This document shows, piece after piece, positions 38,101 to 53,100 of a stretch of 64,000 nucleotides of DNA; within the stretch, counting starts at the first letter, position 1, and every line of letters begins with the position of its first letter. Source of the stretch: Plectrocnemia conspersa (Eukaryota > Arthropoda > Insecta > Trichoptera > Polycentropodidae); NCBI GenBank assembly GCA_009617715.1, contig VTFK01000527.1, positions 80,387 through 144,386 on the forward strand, in the 5' to 3' direction. The notes under the pieces were generated by a model. That model was given only the letters and a program-made list of their open reading frames with translations. It did not search any database and was not told where the DNA came from. Both the position numbers and the translations under genes were made by a program.

Positions 38101-41100
38101 CTGATAACAAGTTAAAGGTTGACGATGATCTAAGTTAAATATCCCTATATTTTTATTCAAAAAGTTTCTCATTAATAGACAATGGATAGTTTTTCAACAT
38201 GCGTTTTTTTGCGTAAAAGACAAAGAACTTCTTATATTTATTATTGCTTCCAGATGATTTAGATTTGTTGAATTTAGCATGTAAAACGCTTTTAAGTTAA
38301 CAAAAACATTGAATTTGTATTAAAAAGAGGCTTATGATTAATATAATGTGATTCAAATATAATTTAAATTATATTTTTACCAAATAATAAAAATAAAAAC
38401 CACCCTTTAAAATGACTAATGATCTGGATTATTGAACAAAACAGGGGTCTTTAGTGATCTGGATTAATGAACTAAAAAAATGTGAAGCGATTATATTATA
38501 ATAAAAATTAGGATATTATGTTTATTTAAAGCATTATAAAAAATCACAACTGAATTTTGCAGGAATTGAATATAATGATAAAATTAGTAACAGTGTGTTT
38601 ACAAATAAAAATAGTATCTTTTGCACCCAAAACTTGACTTTAAATAGATAATATAAATCTAATTAGTACCGTATTAAGTAAGTAGTGTGAAAAAAAAGGA
38701 TTTATATTTATATATTTATTAAAATAATAATTTATTTTAAATAAATTATGCAATAAAACTATTATTTTAACATTTATATATTTATTAAAATTGTTGATCA
38801 AAAATATAATTTATTTTAAATATAATATGCAATAATACTATTATTTAAACATTTATATATTTATTTATCAACTGCTGAAATATTGTAATATTTTATTGAA
38901 TCAGATTAAATGTTTTTTTTTTTTATAAAAAATAGTTTTAAACTAAATTTAGCTCAATTTTAAATTTAGCTCAATTTTTTATTTGTTCCAAAAACTTTAT
39001 GCAATGCTAAAAAAAAAAAAAAACATTTTTTTCTAAATTTCAAAACTAAGTGCCTAAGAAATATTCAATAATAAAAATTCAATTAAAAATGAGTTTTTGC
39101 ATATTAAGGCAAAACATTTTTTTTCTAAATTTCAAAAAGGAGTTTTTTTTTAATAATTGTATCTCTTTGATTTTTATTATTTAAAAAAAGGATTTTCCTA
39201 AATTTAAAATTATTATTAATATTTTCGATTTTTAATTTGTGTTTAAAGCTTTATAAAATATTGTAAAACTAAGTACTTAAAAAATAATTCAACATTAAAA
39301 ATGTAATTAAAACAAAATATCAACAACAAAAACATTGTTTTTGCCATATAATTGATCGTATCTCTTTGGAAAATTTTGATTTCAAATTCATAATGTGGGT
39401 GTAGAAGCAAAAAAATAAAAAAAAATATAGTTAAAAATATCTGCTGTTATTTAAAAAAACTAAGATGTTTTTTTTATAATAACAGATTTTTTTTAAATTA
39501 TAAAATATAAAAATTATTTAATTATTTATCTAAATAGTCTGACGTATTATTTATGTAAGTAGTATTTAAATCAAAAATTTAATTTATTTTAAATATGTTT
39601 TTCATTTAAAGTATTATTTTAACATTAAATATTTATAAACTGCTGTAATATTGTTATATTTTATTGAATCAGATAGTGCTGTAATAAATAAAATATTTAA
39701 GTATTTTTAAAATCATTTTATCTAAGTTTAAAATTATTTATAAAACATTTACTTTTTTATTTGTACCAATAATTAAATGCAGTGATAAAAAACTAAGTAT
39801 GTAAAAAAAATACAATAATAAAAATGCAAAACAAATTAATCATTTTCATGTTATTATTTATATATTTGTGGATAAATCTGATTGTAAATTAAAAATGTGT
39901 GTGGTTAAAAATATCTGCGGTTACTTAAAAATATTTTTTTTATAAAAAAAATATAATAAATCCTGAATCAAGATGTTATCTTATTTTGACAGAAAATTGT
40001 TATAAAATATTAAATATGAAAATCGATATTTGACGCATTATATAATATATTATAGTGAATGTGTATTAAATATGAAGTTATACACTTAGAAATTTGATAA
40101 ATCTTATCTACAAATATTTTCATCAGTAAATAAATATTTCTACTAGCAAAAATATAATTCAACTAATAGACGCTAGCAAATTAATATTAAATTAAAATTG
40201 TACTGTTGCAACAATTATATACGAATACATTTTTATCGGTAGATATATTTTTACTAGCGAAAATATAATTAAACTAATTAGTTTGCCTTAAAATGTTTAT
40301 GAAACTCAATTTAAACTCCAACGAATTAACCTATTGAATGTTCAAAGCTCAAACATTAGCTTTAGTTAACTTTTATTAGATCAAGTTGAGATAGGTTAGA
40401 CTTAGGTTGAAACAACAATTAATTGTTTTGCAACTGTAAAGATGAATGTGTTTTTTAATTATATTTTCAAAAGCTAAGCTAATTCAAATTTATAATTTCA
40501 CTGTACATATCAGTGAAACTGTATCAACTGCGCGGATGATATTCTGTTTAAACTAGTACTTAACCTAAGCATATTAAATATTATACAATTATTTTTTTAG
40601 TTAAATAAAACTGTCAAATTAAGTTTCTACGATTATAGAGTGACCCATTACATGTTAAGTCCAAAATATCCAGAACGTAACTAAATAATATAACTAAAAC
40701 TTCCACTTTGCTGAATTTTGCTTAACTATCATGTTTTACTATTCGTGTATTATTAAAAAGGGTTTATTCGTTATTGAATAAAGATACGATCAATCAGAAA
40801 ATTCGCAAAACACCATTACCTCCAGCCCATCCAAGTCAGCTTATTGGATTTTTCGAGGGGATCCGTTGCACCCGGTTAAATTTAATAAAAGAATTTCGTC
40901 TCCTTATTCTTGCCATAAAGTTGCCTCCGAACGAACCCCTAAGCTCTTAGCAATGCTTAGAATAGCACCCGAATGCACATTTCTCCGCCAAATGGAACGA
41001 GCTTTCACGGAGGGTTTTACAAAAAGTTTATGGTGACTCTCGAAACCGGTGCTTATCCGCGTCTCAACAATATTGCGAATAAGTGTTTCCAAGGATAGTG

Positions 41101-44100
41101 GCAATCGTAAAGGGGAAACACAACGAGATTTTTACTATTAAAGACACGGATATTTGCCAGCGATGGAATGACTAAGTTTTAAAATGGTAACGTTATATTT
41201 TTATAAAGCGCATAAAAGAAGCACGTATGGTATATTACTTTCGACTGCATCCTTGTCATAATGCGATTTGATGTTCAAGTATTAAATTGATAACGTTTCA
41301 GTCGTTCGAAAGGAATAGTCTATATAAAAATTTCTTGATTAAAATTTTTAGAAATAAAATATCTAATTTAATAAGTTACTATATAGTTGAATGAAAGTAC
41401 TACAGCAGTAAATAAATATCATGCGAGAGTTTTAAGTATGATTCTCAATTTGTTAGAGAAAAGTTATATTGCCACAAAGAAATTATATTGTGCAAAAAAT
41501 AGATATACATAAATACTTATAATTTCGCTTATTTTTTTGCGGCCTTTCAAACAGAATTTTACGTTTTTATTTACACTTTTCTGTTGTTAGATATTTTTCA
41601 ATAGACAGATAAATATTAAGATCAAATTTTAGAATACTTATATTAGATAATATATATTGAATTAATATAGAGCTAAGTTTTAAGCTTATGCTTTTTATTG
41701 TGCATTTTTTAAATATTTTAGTTTTTCAGTGGTGGTGCTTGAACTGTGTCTTTTTTGACATTTTTTGCTGCTTTCCACATCAAATAATTTATAGTAACTA
41801 AGCAAACTTTTTTTATAGTACATTTACGACTACGTAACTTTAACTATTGCTATGAAAATGTATACATAATGAAATATTGATAGCGTAATACCAGTAGCAC
41901 AATTTATAGTTAACAAGAATATCGAGAATATGTCTAACTAAGACCTTAAGGACTTTATATTTTATAGTTTCATAGCGATCATGTTGAAATATTGCACCAA
42001 AAGTTTGTAAGTTGCCAAAGCACCTGGGCCAATTAAGCGCCAGTCGCGTGTGTGCGCAAATTTTCCGATTGCCCTTTTGCCATTTAGAAAATCTCGGAAC
42101 AGTCGCGGTGGTCCACTGGGGATCAAATTATTAGGGTGCGACCCTTGAACTATTTATAAACAACCTTTGTGTATACGCTGTAGAAATTAGCATATTTAAA
42201 ATGCTGGCAAAGTGTTCCATAAATCTTATAGATAGTATCAGCGTCAGTAAGGATATCAGAGGAAGCCTTCTTTTTTGCTCGTTTGCGTAAAGGATTTAAG
42301 GATAAGGGAAGTGAGTGGTACAACAATTCTGCTAATTCGAGTTAAAAAAATCCTAACCCATTTTTAAATGCAGATATCGCTGGAATCCTTAATAAAATTT
42401 AAAGTAAAAAAGTTTAATAAGAGGAAGAATAAAAATTAAACTACACAGTATTTAATTATTTCCTTAAAGGAAAGATACTAAGTATATGGTTAAGCAATTA
42501 AATATAATCATATTTTTAAGTCTTAAAATAATAATTTCTCTGTTACATACATAATTATTTTATTTAATATAATGTACATAAATTACATTTAATTTATACA
42601 TATATATATATGTACTTTTATTTTTAAAGTTTTTTTTCAGAATTTAAAATTAGTATGTGGTTTTCGGGGACATACAAACGTTATTGGATTTGTTGGAATA
42701 ATATTGACGATAGACAAACATGCGGTTGTATCCAGCGAAATGTCCCTCTGGCTGGTAAATTTGACCCATTTTGCTCGTGACAACCAAAAAGGTTTATTTA
42801 GTAACGTCAAAGGGACAGAAAACGCGTTGTTTGTAAATTTAAATGATATTTTTGCATTTTTAGGCGAATGTTGCTCTCCTTTGACAAATTAAATTGGATA
42901 ATAATTTTGCACTTTTACACCACAAAGATAATATAACTCGATTTACATCACATACATTAAAATAAACCCGTTTACTATTTGTCAAATATGTATAAAATAT
43001 CACACGAAACTTAAGTATATCTCGAAAGTAAAATATTGTTTTAATTAAAATTATGGAAAACTATAAAAGTTTATTGACATATTTGTCTACATGTTGTTAA
43101 AAACAAATTAAGATCAGTTATAGTTTATGGTTTTTTAAAACCAAAACTAACTTAAAATTACAAGTAAAAAAAAATATTTATGATTTTTCTTACCAAGAAA
43201 CTGAGAAAAAATAACATATTTAACTAAATATTGTTTGGAAAATTTACGCACAAAGGAAAATTAAAAAAAATGTTAAGACTAAATAAGCTAAATTTCTATT
43301 GTATTTAAGAATATAAATCAAAAATAATAATAACTCTACTTTAAATTAAAACAAGTATCAAATAAAAAGGATAAAAATACCATGTAATGATAAATGGACA
43401 TTTAAATAACCCGCTTATGATTTTTGACGTGTTATTTAAAATTAAAAAGATTGTATAATACATCTCAATCATTGCAACTTATCTAAACAAGATTTTTTAA
43501 TACATCTCAATCATTGCAACTTATCTAAACAAGATTTTTTAGTAAGGTTGTTTATATGTCTATTGCATGTTATTCATAATAAAAGTGTTTTTATATCATT
43601 AATCTGACCATTACGAGTTACCAAGTTTCTTAAATGCGTCAGATGGTCAAATTTTTAATTAAATAAATAAATAATGCGCAAATAAATAAATAATAAATAG
43701 ATAAGCAAAATACCTAAGCTTGCATGAAGTGGGTTCTGTTTAATAATATGTACAATCTCTTTTACTTCATACGCACCTATAACTATTTCAATATTCATAC
43801 AGGATATTTATTTAATAAAAATTGCAATAAAAATAATTAATAATCAATAACTTTGCTCTTTCAGAAAAAAAATATGTTTTTAAAAAAAAAAAAATTAAAT
43901 TATTTTTTTACAATTAAATTTATAATATGTAACACTTATTTATCAGTATGATTATTAGACTATTTTAAAAATGGAAGGGATTATAATAACATATTTAATT
44001 TTTTACATCCCAAATTATCACTTTTCAATAACAACAATAATAGCAAATCGCAAATATATTTATGTCATCTGGCACGTGCCGTTGAGGTCATTTGAGATGA

Positions 44101-47100
44101 CCTTAAATGAACTGAAACTAATTCGAATTTGATTGAATGAAACTATTCAGTTATACCATATATTATATGATATATCGACATCAGATTAATACGCTGTATA
44201 TATTGCAAAATACTGTTGCTCAGTGATAATTTGCAATATAAATAAATAAAAATAAAAATGGGTAATTAGGATCGGATAATGTTGATGTACATAGCATGTT
44301 TTATTTTACCTGGCGTTCATTATGTGGTCTTCGTGATTGCCCCTATTAAGGAACACTCCTCCAGGGAACACCAGGAGGCACGAGAGCAAAAGAAGAAGCA
44401 CTTCCAGACCTTTCTTTCCTCGGTCGACGAAATCGCCGTTGAACACGTACGGATTTTCCGGTGACGGAAGTCCATTCTGAAAATTCAAAGAAGAAAAAGT
44501 GTTATAAATTAAAATTTTGCGACAAGTTAAAAGTTTTGCTTCCTTGTTTCAAGATGATAAATGGAAATTCATTAAAATGCTAAAAAAAATATTTTAATAA
44601 AATATATATATATTAAATTAGCAAGAATATTAATAATAAATTATATAAATATTATTTAATAAAAACCTACATATTTCTATTTAAAATTATAATAAAAAAC
44701 GCGAACTATATTTCCATATAAGCAATCACACTAAATCAATTAGGTTAGAGGCTATTTATTTTCTTTGCGGATTTTTTTTTATATAAAAGCACGCTTTTTA
44801 TCAATATGTTTAATATGTAGATATAACAATACATATATTATTTTTTGATTCTATCAGAATATTTTGAAAGGGTTCTCTTTGCAATAAGCTATCATACATA
44901 GAATAATCGAATGAATACATTAACTGCAATAGTACAAGCTGTACTTTCATCCCATGTTCTTAATGCAAACACTGGATGCAAGTACGTGTTCTGCGAGCCA
45001 ATACAAATGTTTAACTAGGGCTGAATCATGTCTGGGATGGTGTTTAGGTATTATAGCTAGACACGTTCGTCTACAATGTCTCTTGTACATAAACATTTCC
45101 AGATGAAATCACACGAAAGATAGATTTTACGTTCGATATTATAAATTTACGTGGTAAGCGTATATTAACCAAAAAATAAATAGTGTTCTAAAAATAGCTT
45201 ATTGTAATATTTTATATTTGTAATATTAAGTATTATACATTCTCGGTGACCAGAAAACTTTTTGATTTTTATGACCGTTCGAGCGGAAGGGAAATGAAAA
45301 GAGACCGGATCCCATTTTTTTGCATATATTCATATTTTTCCTTTTCATAGTATCTTTGGTTGGTATATATTTGGGTCTACATATAAAATTGACCTTCTGA
45401 AATAATTCTCGGAAAATTATGAATGGCGAACTAATGAAGTGAAGAGAAATTATAGACGATAAACTAATTAAAGTTGATGGTATAAAGATGTTTTGGTAAG
45501 GAATTTAATTTATATAATGGAACAATATAATGTTAATACATTTTATGTATATATATATATTAACATATAATTTATTTGTAAGTAATTAAAAAATGTATGT
45601 TGTTATTAAGATCAGAAACAAAATAATTGTAGTTAATTGCATTTAAATACTAATACGTTAACATCATAAGTATTTTTATAAAATTTATTTATTAAAATTG
45701 TACTGGTCTGAAATCTCAAAATGTACTTTCGGCATTAGCTTAATGCTGTAAGTAGTTATAGAAATGCTTCACTAAGTAAAAATATTATAACAAGATTTTG
45801 AATGATTATTTGATCGAAAAAACCCTATAAGAGGATATTTGGTTACAGATACTTATTTTTAGTCGCAGAAAGCTTTATGTCACTAAGCATTTTTTTAACA
45901 ACTATTAAGGATTCTTGAAAGATTTTAGTTTTGGGTTCCGGAACGTCGTCAAGGAGCACTATCGCATCCTCTTCTGATGTCCGTGGAGCCAGGATTAGCC
46001 GACTCGCCTATGGCTGTCACCATCCGGCAACTTAATAAGCCGGCATTGCATTTTATTTATGTAATGTCAGCTACGGAGAGTTAACCCAATTCGAATAAAT
46101 TAATTAAAATATTTTATGATTATTTCTCAATTTCTTAATAGGTACTTTTTTTGTATATTACGATTTTTTTTATACAATGTAATGTTTTTTTTATTATCAT
46201 GGCACATTAAGGTAACCTGTTAAGGCAAAAACCTTCTCCTAACTTAACTTAAATAAATAAATTTAAAATTTCTTCGGCGTCTGATAAAATCACACTACTC
46301 GGAAGCAAAATCTAAGTTCGCAAAATAATTATAAATATTGCTAATAAATATTAAAATTATATAATACTTTGGTAAAAATAAAAGAGCTTCAGTGATCTTT
46401 TCTCATGAATTCAATTTTTATAGTTATGACTTTAGCACAAAAACAAATCTTTAGATCCTGATTATCTTAACATATTTTTTAATTGAATATATATTGCTGT
46501 GTAATAAACAGTTTCAAAGAAAAACATAAAATTTATTAACACTCGTCGCTTTAGTGCTTTTAATTTAGAAAAAGTCTATTTATTGATAAATAAAATAATT
46601 CGCTACAAGTTCTTTAAGCTTTAAAACAATTGTTTAAAATAAATAAACTATATTTCTTGAGCTTGTTATAAATAATAAATGTAGTTCTCAAAAAAAAAAT
46701 GATATATAAAAATAAAAACCATTTAAATATTTAGTTCCCACATATTCGTTATTAATATAATACGAGTATATGTAATTTTTATACTAATAATACTTCGTAT
46801 TTATTATATAAAGATAAAAATTACTTTTCGTAAAATATAATCTATGATTTTATTATCTTAAAACCAGTAATTTTAAGGAATACCTGATTTATTTGTCTTC
46901 ATACAATTTTTTTCGAGAATCGTAATTATTGCATATGTGTACATGCTATGACTTAAATATTATTAAGATTAAATTAGTTTATATGTATATGATAGATATA
47001 TTTAGTACAAAGAATATTTGCTTATAATAAAATAAAATACTAATAATAAACCTAATTATTCAACCAATATATGAACCAAGTTTCAAAAAGTATTTACAAA

Positions 47101-50100
47101 TATATAAACAATTTGTGCAAATAAGCTCTCTACAGAATAAATTAAAAAAGTATAAACTTAAAAAAAAGTTGATTATTTAAAGTAAATCGTATACAAAAAA
47201 ATAAATTGTTTTAATAGTAATAAAAGCAGGATTTTTCAATAAAAACGAACGATACATAAATAAAAAAAACAATAATTTAAAATGTAGTTGTATCTGTTAA
47301 ATATTTGTCGATCCTAATAAAATACTCAGTTTCTCTAAAAAATTACAAAAAAATAAATACGAATTGAAATAAGATAATTTATATTTTTACTTACGTTCTT
47401 GAACAAATCAAGAAAATTATTGAAATTAAATAAAATAAATAATATTTAAATAATAAAATGGCTAAAATAATTGAAATAAATAATTAAAAATAAACTCTTT
47501 GAAAATGATAGATAAGCTTTGCAAATTAATAACGAAGAGAGCACAGAGGGGCATATATATTAAAAATATTGAAAATTAGCTAAAACATCGAAAAAAAAAA
47601 TACATAGCTTTGCAGAATGATCATAAAAAAACTAATAAAGTACCGGTAATCACAAAAAAATAAGTTCTGTGCATTTTAAAATTGTCGAAAAGTGACAAAT
47701 CAATGGGCAATTAATGGGAAAATTTATACATCGAACTGTTAAAAAACGATAAAATTATCTCCATAGTAGAATTTTTAACTAGATATACAGAACAGGTATG
47801 ATACTTAAACAAATCATTGGCTTAAAAAAAAGTCAAATGCAAAAGTCAGAAGCAATTAGTGTGAGGAAAGCATGTTCGGTTTTAAAAATAAATAGAAACG
47901 ACTAGAAATGTATTTCTCAGGTTGAAACCATAATTTTTTTGAAATACACTTCGTGACCTAAGCCTTTATCTAAGAATGCATATTATTCATTATTATATTT
48001 TCGCCATTCTCCTATATAGAGTAGGTATAAGCATGGACCTCTAATCAAAAATTAATCTGACTAGTAAAGACATTTAAGATGTGGATCTATAGATGTATGC
48101 TCAAAATTTTCTGGGTGGATAGAATTACGAACCATACAGTCCTCCGAAATATGGCAAAAGAACGAAAAGTGCTACGGAACATCAAAATAAAAAAGTTTTA
48201 ATATCTCAGCTATTTTACGAGAGGGCCAAAATACAAACTAAACCAAGTCACCATTTAGGGAAAATATCCGTGCAGTAGTATACTCAAAATTTCCTGGGTG
48301 GATAGATTGATGAATAATAAAATCCTTTATATCTTTATATCTATAGCTTATTTTATTTTATTTTTTGAGTATTTTTACAATGTTTTGTATAAATAAAATG
48401 AGTTAGTATATAGTATATAATATTTTTTTTGGGTCAACTTGTATATAATATAAATAATATTTAACTTTTTAATAGAAAACACGCTCCAGCAAATACAAAT
48501 CGTAAATCTGTATTAGACTTATGGAATTGTTTAGTTTGATGAGACGCGAATGCGATGACGCAATCCTTGAGATTATTCTATTTGCTAGGGATTTCTATCT
48601 TTCTCTTCTCTCAATTTTCTCTTTAATATTAAGTTTTATATCACCATTTCTACCCACGCCGCGTTTCGCTATATTATGAGAGAAAACGTGCGCAATACAC
48701 ACAAGCGTGTGCAACTAATTTACACCTGTGCAAATATACTAATTGTGCGGGCGTATTAAGGACTTGGAAAGATAGAGAAAATATTAGTATTAGATAATAG
48801 GTTTTCTTAATTTTGCATAGTAATCCCCGACGAACAAAGAGGCAATTAGTCACCGGCGATATTAATCGCAATCCATTAGTGTTCGTCGTTAGTTGTAGGT
48901 ATGAATATTAATACAGTAACGCCCCATTATTTTAATCGCGTTTAATGTTAGGAATAGTGTAATAAATTATATAAAAAAAAATATTTCAAATCTTATCTTT
49001 TGATAATATGTATTTTCTTATTAGAAATATGGTTTGAATACTCAAGCTATTTTTTTGTTCACTCTGTACATAAGAAATAAACTTAATAAATAAAATAAAA
49101 ATAGCATAGAAATCAGTGATTCAAAAATTTACTATCCTTATGCAAAAAAAAAATATTTTGAAGACTCCACTTCACTTAAAGAATACTCTGAAGAAGGCTA
49201 CAGTAGCGCCATTCACTGAAACGGCAGCCTTTTGAGATTCCTCCAAGGACAATGGCACCAGAACGTATCCTGTCGACAACAGTGTTGAGGTAACGAGAAC
49301 GGTAAAAAATATGCATTGTTCATGTTGTTTCTGCGTATGAAAATATTCATGATTAAATATTTCTTAAATGACAAATTGTTTTTAATCATGGGATATTTTT
49401 AATATTGATAATAAATTCCATAGAGTTAGAATTTTTCTTTTATAAACCAAAGTTAGAGAGTTTCATTGGGACCCAATTTAAGGCAGTTACTATTTAGACA
49501 GCTTAATAACTAATGATATTGAAATTAATTTATTAATGATCTAAATTATATTGATAGATAAGATACTAATGATACAGCTGAATTCAGCATGTATTATAGT
49601 AATCAAGTTATCACATCTTATTAATAAAAGTGATTATATTAAAAATGTATTGTGTTATGCTACGATAGTATTAATAGTAATAGTTACAGTTGGTGTTTCG
49701 TATTATTTTCTTAATGAGCTATTGAGGTGCACTAAATACTACCGTTCCTTACGTTTATTTTCGTCCAAAATAGACTGTTTTATGGCCTAAAAATACACCG
49801 TTGAATACAAATATTTTACTCATGCCGTGATACACACATATACATAAATATATATACATTCAAGGTATAAAATAAAACTCAGGGTGCATTAGTGTAAGTT
49901 GATGAAAAATACAATATTCAGTCACGCGATGGTTGCGAGGGTAAGAATTCTTTCCGAGCGAACGTTTATTTCGTTTACGCGTTTACTACCGTTTTCCGAT
50001 AGGAAAAGTGTGCGACTAATTTTCCCGTAAAAAGAAAATTATCACAAAATTTGAGTTATCGTCTTGTGTCGTTTGGAGCAATAACTAGTGAAACTAGTCG

Positions 50101-53100
50101 TGTTATTGAAGAGTTTGTAATTTGGGCGTTCAATATCAATATTTTTGGGGGTTCGTGTTATTGAAGAGTTTCAAATGTGTAAACGACTCAAATAATAGCT
50201 TGTAAATTAATTTATACAGGGTGGTTTTATAAGATTATATAATATATATCTATAAAAAAAAATCACAATACAAAACCTAATTTTCACTTCATTATTATTA
50301 TTTCGTTTGATTAAAAGTATTAAAAAAGTAAAGGAAAGTAAAGTTATTTAAATAAAATAAGTTCAATATAAATCAGTTGAATTAGCAAATCCAGATAGAT
50401 TTAAAAATACTTAGTGAAATGTCCGGATAAATCTCTTTATCAAATAAATTATTTATGCTAAAGTTACAACGCTAAGATGATTAAATCAGTGCTAAATTAC
50501 CTTTAGTCCTGTATTAGTCATTAAAACTATTATAATATAAAAATAAAGTAATGTAACAAATTTATTATTTATTATTACCCAAAGCGATTAGTTTAATTAG
50601 AGTAATTTATTCAGTTACGTTTTACAAATAAAAATCACATATCATGACATTGCGAGTCACGTATTTTACAGAAACCTTTTCCTTAAACTCATATAAATGT
50701 AAATTTTGCTAAATGACATATTAAATAATCTATTTTAAAATGCTAAATATTCGTGATTTGCATATTTTATAATGCAATTTTTTTCTTAATAAATATAATA
50801 ATATATTGTAGATTATATACAATTTTTCTAAATACAATATATGTATGTATTATAGATTATATACAATAATATATCCTATCAATTTTCATTACATATCACA
50901 TATTAGTCCTGAGTGAAAATGTCAGAATTCTATATTTAGAAATTATATAGGATAATATTTCAAGAACAAATTTTGACACAAAGTTGGATCGTATATTTTA
51001 GGCATGCGTCAAAAACTTGAACCAACGTTTATATCTTCAAATTTATATCGGTGCGCAACTGTTATGCGTTTTTACCATCGAGAACTTATGTTAGAAGCAC
51101 TTTAAGGTATTAAATTTTATTAGAATTACATCTTAGAAAAGTCATATGGAGTCGTTTTAATGCTTTCAATCTCAAATGACTGAAACTAGACAAATATATT
51201 AAAATTACACAAATTCACAAAAAAATAAATCAGATATTGTTAAAATATATATGCATTAAAAAAACTAATGTTAGACTTATTGAGATGTTGCATACATTCG
51301 TACGCAACATCTCAAAGCAAAATTAATTAATTAATAAGACTAGATTCATAAAATATTTTAAGAAAATATAAGGTTTATATAAACTGGTGTTTTGATAAAT
51401 TTGCATTTCAGAAATGTATGTTAGTATGTGTTAATGTGTAGAGCTTAATTATGTTACCTGGTAGTTATTATAATATACTATTACTGCACGATTACACTGG
51501 CCAGTGTAATCAAAGTTACCGCTAATTTTCCCACGTCAGCTTTCACATGCATTTTCTTTAACATTTTCTTTGTGTATTAAATTTAATTATTTTTTTACTA
51601 AATTATAAAAACACACAACATATTAGGGTTATTTATAAGATGTATATAACTATTTAAAAAATAGGGTTATTAAAATAAATTAATTTTAATGAAAACTGGT
51701 GCATGTTTAGTTAATTAGAAATAAAGATGAGAAATGAAAAAATGAAATCAGTAAGTAAAATTAGTTATTCTTCATAAGAGAATTGCGAGTTAAAATCAAC
51801 AATAGAGTCAAAAAATACAGGACAAAGGACATAAACATAACTAATAAGGACCAGATAAAGCAAATAGGACAAATAGAATTTGCAAGTTCTAAAGAATAAG
51901 GCATTGTTTGTTAAAGTCACTTACGTAAAAAAATCATAAAAAGTCGTTCACGTAAAATGGCAAAAAATGGTGTCGATAATTTTTTAAGGTAAGATAAAAA
52001 CCATTGTATTATCATTAGTTTTAAAGTTAGTTCTACTTATTAATATTATTAATATTAACACACATGTAATTGTTTTATTTGTGCCTTAACAATGACTTCT
52101 TATTTTATAACCAGTTATTTTGTTTTTAAGTTCACGAAATCGAAAAACAAGTTATTCGCTTCATAATATGTGATTTAAACTAAATTACAGATTTAATTAT
52201 ACGAATAATTATAGATTAAAACAAGGTTTATTAAATGGCATTTAAAAAAAGATGACGTTGCCAGCACCACTCGTAATCAAAATTTTAGTAAAAAATTTTG
52301 ATCACGTGGGAATCACCAATTTTTGTTTTTTTCGGTCAAAATGATGTGCGAAACTTTTCGGCCAAATATTCTTTTTTTTAATGGGTAGAATATACAATTT
52401 TTGTAAAACGACTCTTAGTAGTTAGTGCTTGTATATAAATTTAAGGTTGTTTCAATTTAAGATTAGTAGGTTAGTGTGGCTTCGCCATATATATGGCATA
52501 TTATTGAATGTTTTTAAATTGTTGGTATTTGAAGTCAAAAAATTTGTTAACCGTTTCAATGCCGCGCGTGACTTATATCGCTCGATGCGGTCACGGCGCC
52601 AGTGCCGCGCGAAATGTTTTTCTCTCGCAAGAAACTATTATTTACAATTAAAATATTATAAGCCATCTTGAATTTATAAAGTTATCTATGAATATAGAGA
52701 GTTTTAGAACCTCGCAAACGTTTTTTTTCTTGAGCAGGGCCACGTTCATATATATTATTTCATTTTGAAAATAAAATATATAATAAGTATCAAGGCCTTT
52801 TAGGGGTGTAAAAGGGCTAACATGTGTTTTCCAAACGTTTACGATCTGTTTTTTATATATAAAAATACGCGGCATTGCGATCGTAGATAATAATACACAC
52901 TGCGGCACAAACAAGGTTAAGAATAGTAAAAAAAATGTGTATAAATATTATTTTACAACTTTAGTTTTGAATGACTTGCAATTAAATATAGTATTACTAG
53001 TAGGCACACGATTTACAGTTTAATTAAATCTGTAATTACCAACAAAAAAGAGCCTAGTTCCACCCGGAATCATAGACACTGGTCAAAGGACCAGAGACTG

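Larger units (their letters stand above)
37690..44309 (-). other. rdgC: rdgC intron (about 6.6 kb)
   Basis: Donor gtaaaa at 44309 and acceptor tgcag at 37690. It includes a degenerate repeat zone (38690-40000), a 42-bp perfect tandem duplication (43459-43542) and GC-richer patches at 40.8-41.2 and 42.0-42.3 kb with no recognised feature. Open frames at 40904-41104 (minus) and 42704-42892 (plus) match nothing I know. Confidence 0.65.

Noticed and set aside
44279..44464. Plus-strand open frame of 61 codons
   Set aside because: Antisense shadow of the rdgC exon at 44310-44476.
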